A stretch of 64,000 nt of DNA from Adenophora triphylla var. japonica (GCA_022495995.1 JAFEMH010001477.1:62001-126000); one strand, 5' to 3'; numbered from the stretch's first letter, positions 8,890 through 20,898 are shown. Made by a program: numbers and translations. Notes: generated from the sequence alone by a model not told the origin.

Positions 8890-11800
8890 TAGATATTTTC
8901 CTTTCGACTTCTTGTTCTTGGGTATATGATACCGGACATGGAATCCCACATTTGTTTAAATGTGCAAGGAACAAAGAATAGAAAGCTACTCAAATAAGGT
9001 AAATTAAACCTATGCATGTAGAATGGAGCAATGGTTGCTACATTAGGCATAGGGACTTATGAAGTCACTTTACCTTGTGAAGTAGTACTTGTTTTGAACA
9101 AGTATGACTACGTTCCGGATTTGAGTAGGAGTATTATTTTCGTTTCTTAAATGGATGATGAAGGATATAATTTTCTTATTTTCAATAAGAAGTTTTATAT
9201 TTATTTAATGATATGCCTTATTGTATTGCATATGTCATTGAATGGTCTTCATATCCTGGAAGATGAGAAACAAAATAATGTTGAAGATATCTATAATATA
9301 AATGGAAATCTAAACCGAACAATATAAACAACGCGTTCATATGGCATTGCCGGATTGGTCAAATAAATAAGAAACATATATCTAAACTCCATTAACATGG
9401 ACTTTTAAACTCATATGACCATGAATCATTTGAGGAATGTGGATCTTGTTTATTGGGATTATTGACCAAACCACCCTACACTAATAGTAGTGGGAGGGCT
9501 AGTGACTTATTGGTCATTATACATGAGATGTATGTGGATCATTAAGCAGCATTGCTAGGGGAGGATTTTGGTGTTTCATCACATTCACCAATGACTTATT
9601 AGATGTGACGATGTCTATCTGATGAAGTCCAAAGGTGAATCGTATGAGATGTTTCGAACATTTCAAGATGAAATACAAAAACAACTTGGTAAAACTATTA
9701 AATACTTCGATTGGATCGAGGTGGTGAATATTTGAGCCAAGAGTTTGACAATCATCTCAAAACTATGAAATTGTTTCAAGAATTGACTCCACAAGGAACA
9801 CCACTATGAATGGTGTGTCTGAAAGGAGGAATTAAACCTTGTTAGACATGGTTCATTCGATGATGTGTCAAGTTGACTTTCCTATTTCCTTTTGAGGATA
9901 TGCATTAGAAATAATGTGGTTACACTAAATTGAGTCCTTACTAAATCGGTTCCTAAGGCCCCACATGAGATGTGGCATGGAAGAAAACTTAGTTTGTCTT
10001 TCATGAAGATTTGGGGTTGCGAATCTTATGTAAAGAGACTTGTCTCTTATAAGTTAGCACCAAATTCGACAAAGTTATTTTCGGAAATTAATCTTACAAC
10101 CACAAAGAGAACAAAATGTTTGTTGCTCTATACGATTTGTTTCTTGAGAAATAGTTTCTCAATAAAAAAATCTAGTGGGAGTAAAATTAATCTTGAAAGA
10201 AGTTCAAGAACCCGAAAATAATATGGAACCAAGAGTAGAGACGGAACCAAGTTCACAAAGAGTTGTGGAACCGGTTCAAGATGCACAAGTCCATCGTAGA
10301 TTGGATAGGTCACGATCCGAACTCAAGGAATAATGATTTCTCGTTGCGGAAAGGGATAAAGTGGAAGTCATTGAGAATGACGATCCTACTTGCTATCAAG
10401 AAGCGATGTCCCCTCCTAATTTGGATAGATGGTTATGAACCATGGAATCCGAATTGCAATCCATGTTTGACAATCAAGTTTGGAACTTGATTGGGCTACC
10501 TAAAGGTGTAAAAACTAAAGGGTGCAAGTAGGTCTTCAAGACCGACATGGATGGGAAGGTGTATACTTTCATGACTAAAAATTGTAACAAAGGGATTTGG
10601 GCAAATTCATAGTATTGACTATGTTGAAATCTTTTTCGCCAGTTACAATGTCGAAGTCTGTTAGAATTTCAACTGCCATTATCACATATTGTGACTATGT
10701 GATATGAAAAATGGATGTCAAACGACTTTCTTTAAATGGAAAGATTATTAAGGATGTGTAGAGTACACAACCCGAATAGTTTGTCGATCCAAGAAACTCT
10801 AATAAAGTATGCATGTTGCAAAGATCCATGAGATGGGTTGAAGCAAGCTTCAAGGAATTGGAATCTTTGTTTTGATGAATTGGCCAAAGAGTTTGACTTC
10901 ATCGAAGAACAAAGATGAACCTTGTGTATGCATGAAATTCAGTGGGAGCGTAGTATTATTTCTATTGTTTTATTACAATGATATCTTACTCATTGGAAAA
11001 ACAAGTTCCGACACTTAAGACTGTCAAGTCTTGGTCAAGGAATGTTTTCTCAATGAAAGATAAGGGTGAAGCCGCTTACATCCTTGGCATCAAGATCTAT
11101 AGAGATAGATCTAGAAGGATAAATTGGTTTGAGTCAAAGTGTTCACATTGACAAGATTCTTAAAAGAGTCTAAGAAGAGTAGCTTGTCAATGGATCATGG
11201 TATTTCTCTTAGCAATATTCATTGTCTTATGACAACTGATGAGCAAAAGGGAAAAGGAATGAAGTTACATATGCTTCGGCATTTGGATACGTCATGTATG
11301 CCATGATTTGTACTAGACCCGGCGTTTCATATGCTCCATGCATGATGAGTCGATACCAATCGATCCTGATATAAACCATTGGATGGGAGTCAAGATGATC
11401 CTTAAGTACTTAAGAAGAACTAAAGATATGTTCTTGGTATTTGAAAGATTGGAAGTTAATCTTGTTGTAAGGGTTACATAGATGACTAGCTTCCAAACTG
11501 ACAAAGTTAATTTTAAAATCGCAATTAAGATTTATGTTTATGATTATTAGAGGTGCGGTTTTGATTGGAAGAGTTCCAAGCGTAAATTGTAGCCAATTCT
11601 ACTACTAAGGCCAAATTTTAGCAACATATGATGTGGCTAAAAGAGGCAGTTTGGATCAAAAGTTCATTAGTGTTTTGGAAATGTTCCAAGTATCACTAAT
11701 CGGTGAAACTCTTGTTATGACTATAGTGGTACCACTTGTGCAAACAATGGAACCAAGGTCACAACAACGATCCAAACACTCACTTAGACGTTCTTTGAGG

Positions 11801-11935
11801 AATTCATAAAGAATGAGAAGAAGTTAAGATATACAAAGTATCAACCGATGATGACATTAGGGATTCACTTACAAAGACCCTCGCACAGTCAGAAGCATGA
11901 TGGTCATGATTAGATCCATGAGTATTCGATACATA
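8890..11935 (+). pseudogene. pol: CoC pol remnants
   Basis: Reading across frames recovers the copia order. The protease keeps a YDTG motif near 8926. A GAG-pre-integrase WHCRIGQINKKHISKLH-like word is near 9345. Integrase fragments (FRTFQDEIQKQLGKTIK) are near 9660, and WGCESYVKRL is near 10014. Reverse transcriptase with a MDVK..FLNG-like word is near 10715, and RNase H remnants run to about 11930. Stops and frameshifts are frequent throughout, so the copy is long dead. Confidence 0.8.
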
Positions 11936-11948
11936 AATGGAGCCTAGT

Positions 11949-11960
11949 GCAAGTGGGAGC
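11949..11960 (+). promoter_or_regulatory. Polypurine tract of CoC
   Basis: CAAGTGGGAGC lies directly before the right LTR start TGTTAG, as is usual in plant copia elements. Confidence 0.75.
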
Positions 11961-13421
11961 TGTTAGTGTGTGTGCCCTAGGCTTATAGTTTCTATAAACC
12001 TTGTTGTATCGTCTTTATCATTAATAAAAGAGAAATTTTATTTTGATTAATATATGTTTTACATGTTTATTATATTAATCTCTGTCCCTAGTTATTTAGT
12101 GTAAGTTGGTAATGGATGATCATAAGAGATGATCATATGCATAGAGATGCACATTACAAACTTGTAAATAACTAGTATAATTGTCAATGGATAATCATAT
12201 GATGATTATATGCATAGAGATGCACATTGAAATTATGGGTACTTGTTAGAGAACAAGTGGCTTGGACTTGACCCGTATGAGATTTATGTCATGGTCAAAT
12301 GTCATAATTAAATCTCATATGGTCACTTCATTTAGTCCCTAGACCGAGATTATCATGACCTTACATATGATGAAAGTTATGTTTGATTTTAGTCAAACGG
12401 TATCTTAACACGATATCTATAAAGGCTATCTTTGGCATGATCGGATTCATGATGGGAAGGATGATAAGTCAAGATGGAATTTGTCCCTCGGAAGAGAGAT
12501 GTTTTGCTTGGGCCCCTCGATGAGTGATAATGATGAAAGCGTGTGGCCACACCCCAATATGATTGGACTATCATTATACTCAAGATCGAGAAAGCATTGA
12601 ACAAATACAAGTTGACGTGGACCATGACTTGTGTTCAATATAACATCGTGAGACAAAGGGAGAAATGGAAGTGTACCATTGGAAACGTGAACTCTTACGT
12701 TGTGCTATTTGGGTAGACATAATGGCTTGCTAGAGTCCGCTTATGTCTTATGAGGGTCGATATGATCGGACTCATTGCCAACATAATACAATCCTATTGG
12801 GTCACACACAAATAGAATGAAATGGTTGAACCGGAGGAAGAATGATTGAGAGTCTCAGTATCTGGCTACATATGTCACGCGACATATTAAGCCAATGGCT
12901 TAATATACCGCGCGACATAATAAGCCCGTACGCGGTTTGACAGCCTGTCTCTCCTAATATGATTAGGAGACGTATTCTTACTATTGTAGTATAAATACAA
13001 GGGGTATGTTAGACCTAATTCTCTGGCCGAAATTTTCAAGGGAAAATCATAACAACATACTCTCAATATTCTTCCATAAGTTTTAGGAATCTAGCAATTC
13101 CCAACCCGAGAATCGTTCTCGACATTCATATTTGTGTGGATTACCAAAAGAGGGTCTTAATTTGTTCAAACAAATCAAAGGCCTAGAGTTCAAATCTGAA
13201 GATCCAAAGAAGTTGAAGATTCGAAGATTTGAAGATCAAAAAGTTTGTGATTACGAATCACATAATTATCCGTTCGATAGCTCAAGACCGGAAAGCAATT
13301 AAGGTTGGTAAATTCTATCTCATAGAAATTCAATTTAATCGTACTGAACGGATCTTAGGGCTTGGGTTTTGTGTTAATTTTATGCTTAATTCCGCTGCGC
13401 ATGGACCCATAAAACCCAACA
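11961..13421 (+). repeat. 3' LTR of CoC
   Basis: From TGTTAGTGTG to AACCCAACA. TATAAATA is at 12990-12997, with the palindrome ATATGTCACGCGACATAT at 12870-12887 upstream of it. Apart from scattered changes and the block after the TATA box it matches 5093-6549. Its last bases run in frame into GyD coding DNA, giving an accidental chimeric frame from 13229. Confidence 0.9.
12870..12922. promoter_or_regulatory. Palindrome pair in CoC 3' LTR
   Basis: ATATGTCACGCGACATAT, then AAGCCAATGGCTT, then ATACCGCGCGACATAAT: the same order as in the 5' LTR. The first palindrome has AC where the 5' LTR has GT at its centre; the arms are unchanged. Confidence 0.65.
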
Positions 13422-14300
13422 GTTTTGTGGTTGAAGATAATCAGGAAGTTAATTTGCTAACACGGTCAGGAAGAATGATGGGAACAGATGATGCTGGAGT
13501 ATCTGGAAAGGGCAAAGGAATTACAGTTTCAAATCCCCAGGCTTCTCGAGACCCTTACAGGTTGGCTGGAGAGGAAGTAGTCCAGGATGACCCAATTTTG
13601 ACACAGCTGAAAAGAACTCAAGCCGACATCTCCTTATGGTTGTTGCTTACATCATCTTATCCCCACAAACTGAAGCTGGAAGAAGCTCTATCCAAGACTA
13701 GGGTGTCCATCAATGCCACTCCGACGAAGCCTGCCAGTTGTTTGGGACAGCCAGTACGGAAATATCATCACTTTTACAGATCTGGATTTGCCTTCTTATG
13801 GTTCAAAGCACAACGAGTCTCTGCATATTACCGTGCCCTTGGAAGGGCGCCGAATCCCTCATGTGTTGGTGGATAACGGCTAGGCCATGAACGTGCTTCC
13901 AGCGAAAATGATGAGCATGATGGATATTGATGCACAGAGTCTCAAGCCATCCAACCGGACTATTAAAGCCTATGACTCGACTTCCAGGGCAGTGTTGGGA
14001 ATTGTTTCTTTGAATCTGTTGTTCGGAGGTAAGGAAATGGCAGTGGAATTCCAGGTCATTGATATTCATGTCACATTTTCAGCATTGTTGGGAAGGCCGT
14101 GGATACACGAGATCGGAGCAGTGGCCTCTAACCTCCATCAATGTTTGAAGTTTGTCCAGGATGGTATTTTGACGACCATTTATGGAGACAGTGTCACCAT
14201 CGGAGAGACTAGCACTAATACTATGCCCGTAATGGAGATCAAGCTTGATCAAGAGGGTCTAATGCTTAGTGGGTTCACCATTGAAAATCCGAAAGGATAG
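13422..14300 (+). pseudogene. GyD gag-pro remnant with aspartic protease
   Basis: The first part parallels the GyE sequence before its protease: NLLTRSGRMMG here and NVLTRSGQIPT in GyE, then DPILTQLKRTQADISLW and LLTSSYPHKLKLEEAL. A frameshift follows near 13740. The protease region then reads HVLVDNG, a TAG stop at 13881-13883, then AMNVLPAKMM, where GyE has VLVDGGSSMNVLP. The stop therefore falls at the active site. The protease fold continues to FSALLGRPWIHEIGA and ends at 14300. It would process the polyprotein of the element if intact. Confidence 0.8.
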
Positions 14301-15500
14301 GTATGCACTATAGATCTGAAACTTCCTCAGATAAGATCCCTCCTGTATTGAAGATGATGAGAAGCATGAACTACATTCCTGGCCTGGGGTTAGGGAAACG
14401 CCAGTAAGGGCCGTGTAAGCTTGAAATGCCGGAGCCTAAGAGAAACAGGCGAGGTTTGGGGTATGTTGTGACCGGAGAGGATAAAGCATATGATAAGGCC
14501 GAAGCATTTAAAGAGCGGATGACTCTCGCTGCCGGGAAGAGATACAAGAAGCCTGATGTACGTCCTTACAACTGGTCTCTCAATAAGCATTTTATCCAGG
14601 AGAGTGGTGAGATGTTCGTCTGTCCAGAGCTGAAGCTTAGTCAGATGGGAGAAAGGATGGGAATGATATGAAAGTTTGCTACCAGTCAGGACCCAATGAA
14701 GGAGATGTTCGTTAGTCTGCCCAGGAGAACAGGTGTGACTGCCACATACGGGAACAGTTATCATTTTTGGGGGCCCGACTATGTGGATCAGTTTGAGAAG
14801 CTTGCTTTAGGTGAGCCTGTGGTTTGCAAGATTCATGGTGCCGACCCCGTGGATATGGATGGTGATTTAGCAAACCTGTTTGAAGATTTGGGGCTATCAG
14901 AGTCCGAAAGTGCTGTGCACACAGTGGAGATGCCTGCGGAAAAGGTTGTGGCTGTCAAAGATCCCCGGGATTTGATCGATTTCTCCTCAGATGATGATGT
15001 GATAGCTATGCTTGAATTTGAAAATGAGACGGTTGTGGATCCAAGCACTTTTGAGACAGTTGCAGAGAGGCCATTGCAGAATTGGACTTCTTTCCAGGGA
15101 CCAGTTGTCTGTAAGGAGACTATGATCGAGAAACTTGGGCTCAAACCTCGTCCCTGTCCCCCAGCGTCCAAGTTTGTTCCCCACGTCTTGAGTCATTCCC
15201 ATGAGTCTCTTGTAATCGAATTTGAGTCCTCTGATAGGCCTGATGTCCTCACGACTGAAGACCGTCGTCGTGTTGTAGATACCATTTTCCCATTTGCTCT
15301 TATTAAAATGGTCGATCTTTCTGAGTACCCCTTGATTGCAAATTTAACGATTGAACGCTTAACCAAAAATGAACATAAAGATTTAAAAATCATTAAGCAA
15401 GATTCAATCGAAAATAATGCAGACACAATAGACGAACATATTTAGATAATAATTCAAAGCAGGTTTGTGATCGAAAGAAAAGCCGGGCCCAAGCTGCCGA
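14301..15500 (+). pseudogene. GyD protease-RT spacer
   Basis: Two open stretches (14426-14671 and 14696-15445), in different frames, correspond to the long spacer between protease and reverse transcriptase of Tat-type elements. Shared landmarks with GyE and GyI are MNYIPGLGLGKR, RRGLGYVVTGED, then FPFALIKMVDLSEYPLIANL near the end. Compare FPYALNKCFDLSEYPLIASL in GyE and FPYFLNESFDLSEYPEIANI in GyI. No catalytic motif is seen, and its function is not known to me. Frameshifts near 14300 and 14680 and a stop at 15445 break it. Confidence 0.7.
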
Positions 15501-15507
15501 TGAGATA

Positions 15508-18500
15508 TTGACCACGGTGAATCTGGGAACAGCCGAAGAGCCCAAAGAGACACAAATTGGTAGCTTCTTCTCCGGAGCCGAGCGTGATGCCTTGATTGAA
15601 CTACTCAAGGAGTTTGTGGATGTTTTTCCCTGGTCCTACAAAGATATGCATGGTCTAGATACGTCTATTGTGGAACATCGGATACCCCTGGATGCGGATG
15701 CCAAGCCGATCAAGCAAAAATTGCGGCGGATCAAGCCTGAGTGGTCTTTACAGGTTAAGGAGGAGATTGAGAAACTCCTGCGGGTGGGCTTTATTAAAGT
15801 GATTGAATATCCAACCTGGCTCGCAAACATCGTGACAGTCACAAAGGCAAATGGAAAGGTGCGGGTTTGTGTAGACTTCTGAGACCTCAATAAGGCCAGT
15901 CCCAAAGATGACTTTCCCTTGCCAAACATTGACATGCTTGTGGATGCAACAGCGAACTATGAAGTCAAATCTTTTGTCGATGGATTTGCAAGATACAATC
16001 AGATTAAAATGGCTGAGGAAGACCAAGGAAAGATAGCGTTTACTACTCCTTGGGGTACTTACTGCTATACAGTGATGCCATTCAGATTAAAGAATGCTGG
16101 GGCTACCTATCAAAGAGCCGTTACCACTCTGTTCCATGATATGATCCATAAGGAGATTGAGGTGTATGTTGATGATATGATCATTCATTCGAAGGGGTCA
16201 GATGGGCAGTACTTCATTGATCTAAGGAAGTTCTTCAACAGGCTTCGGGAATACTCCATGAGATTGAATCCAGCCAAGTGCACCTTTGGGGTTATCCGTG
16301 GCAAGGTCTTGGGGTACATGGTCACAGAACGCGGCATCGAGGTAGATCCGAGAAAAGTCAAGGCAATCGTTGAGATGAAGCCACCAAGGACTGTCTCTAA
16401 GGTCAAGGGTTTTATGGGCCGCCTACAGTATATCAGCCGATTTGTCAACCTGCTGACTTCTATATGTGAGCCAATATTCAAACTGCTGAAAAAGAACCAG
16501 GAGGTGATTTTGAACGAAGAATGCCAGTTAGCTTTTGAGAAGATCAAAGCTTATCTTGTCAATCCTCCCATCCTTTGTCTGCCTCATGGGTGCAAGCCTC
16601 TGCTTTTGTATTTGATGGTCAAGAATATGGCCATTGGGGCCATGCTAGCGCAAGAAAAGAAGGATTCAAAGGTAGAGAACGCCATTTATTTTGTCAGCCA
16701 AAAATTCCAAGGGAGCGAGTTAAATTACTCCGCTCTAGAGAAGACGTGTGCAGCTCTGGTCTGGGTAGTCGAAAAGTTAAAACATTACATGTTGTCCCAC
16801 ACAGTGCATCTAGTTTTCAAGATGGACCCGATTAAGTACTTGTTTCAGAGTGACAGAGGCAGTATCTCCACCAGACTTGCGAAATGGACTTTCTTCCTAG
16901 CAGAGTTCGATATCAAGTATGTGATCCGAAAAGCAATCAAAGGGCAAGCTTTGGCTGATCAATTAGCTGACTCTCCCAGTACAGAAGTCTGAGGGCCAGA
17001 TCTTCAATTTCCTGATGAGGGAATCTTCATTGTAGAAAGCAGCAACCGTTGGCAGCTATTCTTTGATGGCGCAACAAATAAAAGAGGTAACGGCATCGGG
17101 ATGGTTTTAGTAGACCCGAATGACATGCACACCCCCATCGCCATCAACCTAAACTTCTCGATTACCAACAACGCAGTCAAGTATGAAGCATGCATAGCTG
17201 GCCTTGAGGCTGCCCTTGAGCGGAATGTTGATGAGTTGGAAGTCCTTGGCGATTCTCAGCTGATAATCAATCAAGCCGCCAATAGTTGGAAGACGACAGA
17301 TCCGTCTCTCCAGAAGTATCATGCTTATAATGCAGAGCTCATCGGCCAGTTTAAGGAAGTGTCATTCCAGTTCCTGCCGCGAGAAAAGAATAGATTCGCC
17401 GATGCATTAGCTACTCTGGCCTTTTTTGTGGAAATACCCGAAGGTAAGGCAATCAAGCCATTCAGGGTCGGAAGGCGAGAAAATCTGGCATACTGTTGTG
17501 AAATTGAGCTTGAAACCGTCGATGAACCATGGTACAGCCAGATCTTTCAGTATCTCAAGCATGGTTAGGCATCTTTCCCTGTCGATGAAGAAAATAACCT
17601 AAAAGGTATCCGGGCCAAAAGTCTACAAGCTCTGAAAAGGCTATCGACACAGTATGTCATACTTGGCGATGAGTTATGGAAGAAAAGGGAAGGTTGCCCA
17701 CTCCTACTCTGCATCAGCAAAGAGAAAGCTCAGAGAGTAATGGAAGACGTTCATAATGGTGCCTGCGGACCGCATATGAATGCTCGATCCCTCATGCACA
17801 GCATCATCCGACTGGGTTACTTCTGGATCACCATGGAGACTGATTGCATCCAATTTGTGCGGAAGTGTGACAAATGCCAGCGATTCTCCAACTTAAACCA
17901 TATCCCTCCTCATGATCTATATTGCATGACAACCCCCCGACCTTTTGCAACGTGGGGTATTGATGTCATCGGGAAGATAACTCCATTCGGGAGCAACGAA
18001 CATTCATTTGTTTTGGTCGCAGTAGATTACTTCACTAAGTGGGTGGAAGCTGCGTCCTACAAAGTACTTACAGCTAAGAAAGTTGCTTGCTTTATAAAGG
18101 AACAAATCTTTTGCCGCTATGGAGTCCCTAATGAGATCATCTCCGACAACAGATCCCATTTTGAAGGAGAGACTGATCGGCTGCTCACCGAGTACAGGGT
18201 TAAGCGCCATAAATCATCGCCATATAGACCACAGACAAATGGTGCTGTAGAGGCTGCCAACAAGAACCTTGAACGAATTATCAAGAAGATGGCCGAGCGA
18301 GGACGGGATTGGCTGGAGAAACTTCATCTAGCATTGTGGGGCAACCGCACCTCAATTCGGACGGCTACCGGTACAACTCCCTACACCTTAACCTACGGAA
18401 TGGAGGCTGTCATGCCCATTGAACTAGAGATTCCATCCCTCAGGGTATTGCTTGAAAATGAAGTCAATGAGATCGATTGGCTCCAAAGCCGATACAATGA

Positions 18501-18801
18501 GTTGGCACTGTTAGATGAACGCAGATTAAAGGCTATGGAGCATAACCGAGCGTATCAAAAGAGAATGGCGCGCGATTTCGATAAAAAGGTGAAGCCCAGG
18601 GATATCAAGGTTGGTGATCTGATCCTCAAGATGAAACCGTCAAATCAGAGCAGTGCATTGGGCAAATGGGCACCTGTCTGGGTCGGGCCATTTTTGGTGA
18701 AGAAAATCTTCTCCGGAGGAGCTATGCAATTGACAGACTTGGATGGCAATCCATTCCTGCACCCCGTCAATGGCGACAAATTGCGGTGGTATTATATTTG
18801 A
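15508..18801 (+). pseudogene. pol: GyD pol: RT, RNase H, archaeal-type RNase H, integrase
   Basis: A single frame runs the whole length and is broken only by three stops, at 15880-15882 (TGA), 16990-16992 (TGA) and 17566-17568 (TAG). The first two fit CGA-to-TGA changes when compared with GyE. Reverse transcriptase has KQKLRRIKPEWSLQVKEEI, KANGKVRVCVDF, TPWGTYCYTVMPF and catalytic YVDDMIIHS. The first RNase H covers roughly 16600-16960. The archaeal-type RNase H (17040-17430) has LFFDGATNKRGNG, YEACIAGLEAAL and LGDSQLIINQ. Integrase has a Cys pair CDKCQ after an HNGACGPHM block, GIDVIGK, SDNRSHF and RPQTNGAVEAANKNLE, which fit D, D, E. The dual RNase H is typical of the plant Tat lineage. Confidence 0.92.
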
Positions 18802-18885
18802 TCGAGTCTTCCCCCTCTGTATATAAAAAAAAATAAAATAAAAAAAATATAAAAAAAGGAAAAATAAAAGGCGCAATAAAATTGT

Positions 18886-18999
18886 CCAAGATGAGACTGA
18901 AAACCTCTCAAAAGGCAGTCCATGCAAAAATAAGGGACGCGCCCGGTGCTAAAGAATATACCAAACTAGACTGAAAACCCTAAAAAGGGCGGTCTAGGT
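18886..18999 (+). other. Two tandem post-pol hairpins (GyD)
   Basis: The second copy (18965-18999) can fold: ACTAGACTGAAAACCC, a short loop, then GGGCGGTCTAGG, so CTAGAC pairs with GTCTAG and CCC with GGG. The first copy (18889-18930) is a weaker version (GACTGAAAACC, then AAAGGCAGTCCATG). GyI has two of the same kind at the same place after its pol. Confidence 0.6.
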
Positions 19000-19066
19000 A
19001 AAAAACAGGGTTGCACCATGTCCCTCTTCTATCTTCCCTTTCTTAAACACAAAAGTTAATCGAGTC

Positions 19067-19140
19067 GAATTACGGAGACCTGAGCCCCTTAGTTCTCTTT
19101 ACAAAAGGGGAACGTAGGCAACCACTTGTGGTTTGGTCTA
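19067..19140 (+). other. Post-pol CTACG-type conserved motif (GyD)
   Basis: GAATTACGGAGACCTGAGCC, then a spacer, then GGGGAACGTAGGCAACCAC and TTGGTC. The ends TACG/CGTA can pair. The same motif follows pol in GyE and GyI, lies in the interior of GyG and is also in the 5' leader of GyI. Confidence 0.65.
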
Positions 19141-19440
19141 AAATGCTGCAAAATCTCCAATCTTGTCAAATAAATGGTGTTTTTTATGTTTGCCAAAACG
19201 TGTTTTGATTGCAGCTCCAAAGCTTTCCAAAGGTTCATTATAAGTTAATATTCTTTTTGATGAGTTCAAGCCCGGCCTGCTTTTGACTCATATAACCTGC
19301 TTCTAATAAAAGCAATAAATTTGCAAAATTCTAACATCTATTGGTGTCTGTAATAAGTAATCAAGGGATAGTCATGTTCCATACAATAATCTTTGTCCCA
19401 AAATACAAATAAAAATGTCTCCTATCTCTCAATAAAGTGT
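19141..19440. other. Spacer between GyD pol and its antisense gene
   Basis: AT-rich, no sustained frame on either strand, no repeat or motif recognised. Confidence 0.5.
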
Positions 19441-20334
19441 CTAAGAGCTCGTTCCCGCTCCCGAACTTGCATCTCTACTCTTCCTTTTCCTCAGTCCCCG
19501 GGAGGTCCTTGGCCTAGGAATGTCAAATAAGTCTGTTTGAGCTCTTCCCATCTCGGGTATAGTGCGTGCCGGTGGATCGATCAGACCAGTCTCTCTCAAA
19601 GCTGCCCTAGCAATCCTCTCTTGCCTCAAGGCCTCTCTGCGAGCTATCAACTCTGGATCATCCCTCATAGCAGCTCTTCGGACCTCCTGCCTCTGATAGT
19701 CCTCCGCAACATCACTAATGACATCATCTAAGTTCCCCTGGGCCTCTGTATCTCTAAAAGATCGACTGGTCGGGTAGTCTGCTCCAAGGTATTCCCGAGG
19801 GCGAGCCTCTATCGTCAACTGCACAGGACCCCTTTGCTCCTCATACCAAATCAGATACTCTGTGGTCAAGAATGTAATCCCTCTGGCCTGTCGAAGGAGC
19901 GTCCGTGTGGGAAGAAAGCCCTCCAGAAAGGATCTGCTGAAAAAATGCACAGTCTGGGGCTCGGCCATGTCCATTGGAACATCATCAGTCATCAGCCTCT
20001 CCCTCAAATCCCGAACAATCTGCTGTGGGTACCGGTACTGCCTACTCACTAATGAGGGGATACAGAAGGAAGACACATGCAATCCTGGCAGCCTGACTAC
20101 CACAGACCCTTCCTGAATATCTCTCATGGTCTGTAGCCCCCACGCCGAAATCCAAAAGCTCAGATCAGTAGTCCCATATCGCGTCAATTTTATCTGCCAG
20201 CTATCAGTGGCCATATCACTCAGTATCCTACGTGGCCTGATCACCCAAGGCATCGCTGTCTGACCCTCTGGTATTGGCCCGATCAAGTGCAACCTTTCAG
20301 AAAGCCATAAAGATAATAAAATGGGGCTGCCTGC
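19441..20334 (-). pseudogene. GyD antisense gene (DUF7745-like), C-terminal part
   Basis: The minus-strand frame runs from the GyE insertion point to a stop at 19441. It starts at SPILLSLWLSERLHLIG and includes GSVVVRLPGLHVSSFCIPSL, VSRQYRYP, TTEYLIWYEEQRGP and a charged Arg-rich tail (RRAAMRDDPELIARREALRQ). It matches the second antisense gene of GyE, for example SWSSFYIPSLVSRQF and TTQYLAWYEQR. The N-terminal part lies at 37073-37754 on the other side of GyE. It resembles the plant transposon-associated DUF7745/plant mobile domain proteins; function unknown. Antisense extra ORFs between pol and the 3' LTR are known in Tat elements. Confidence 0.75.
20330..20334. repeat. Target site duplication of GyE, left copy
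   Basis: CCTGC lies directly left of the LTR start TGAAATTACC and is repeated at 37073-37077 directly right of the other LTR. Confidence 0.93.
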
Positions 20335-20898
20335 TGAAATTACCTGGGATCCAGCTCGCGCGCGGGGGTTCCCCCGGTCATCTCGCATTTCGATCGCGTT
20401 CGGGAAAGTCGCCCGGATCCGATAGGCAGCGCGTTCACGCCCCGGCATCTGGCTCATTCCGTTTTGCGGTGTTGGAGAACGTCTCGCCGTGTTTTTGCTT
20501 GTAGAGTTGCCACGCCGTTTTTAGTAAGCCCAAAACATTGAAAAAGGGCATCAGTTTAAAAATAAACTGTTTTGTGTGATGAGATTTTTGAGTTCGGAGG
20601 TCAGATGACTCCTTGGGAAGAGAATATTAGAATCTTAGAGCTTACCCGAGTCGCCTCGTAAAAACGAGTCTTTCGGTACACCTTATATTCTTTAACTGTT
20701 GTGTGTGTGTGTATGTGCTTTTAAAAATGCATGCTTTATCGGATGTCTACATTGTACACTGCTTTATTGAAATGTATTGAAATAGTAATGGAAGGAAGCC
20801 TTACCAATGTTGGTTCGTGTCTGTCTTCCGCGGGGGAATAGTGTTTGAGGATGGAATAGTGTTTCGGGACGGACCGGGATTGCTTCGGGATGAGCCGG

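Larger units (their letters stand above)
5093..13421 (+). mobile_element. CoC: decayed Ty1/copia element with two LTRs
   Basis: Two direct LTRs of about 1.46 kb begin TGTTAGTGTGTG. A tRNA-iMet-type primer site follows the left LTR, and a purine tract precedes the right one. The interior keeps the copia order zinc knuckle, DTG protease, GAG-pre-integrase, integrase, reverse transcriptase and RNase H, all full of stops and frameshifts. The flanks do not match: GAATT at 5088-5092 and GTTTT at 13422-13426. The left neighbour is a minus-strand copia and the right neighbour a plus-strand gypsy. Confidence 0.9.
13422..20334 (+). mobile_element. GyD: Ty3/gypsy (Tat/Ogre-like) element, left part
   Basis: The element lacks a 5' LTR, primer site and gag, and starts in mid-frame at the CoC LTR. 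It contains protease, reverse transcriptase, RNase H, archaeal-type RNase H and integrase on the plus strand, then non-coding hairpins and an antisense gene. GyE interrupts it at 20334/37073 with a CCTGC duplication, and GyD resumes at 37073. Its 3' LTR (39281-40060) is truncated. Confidence 0.9.

Noticed and set aside
13229..13876. A 215-codon plus-strand frame
   Set aside because: Chimera of the CoC LTR end and GyD coding DNA across the junction at 13421; not a gene.
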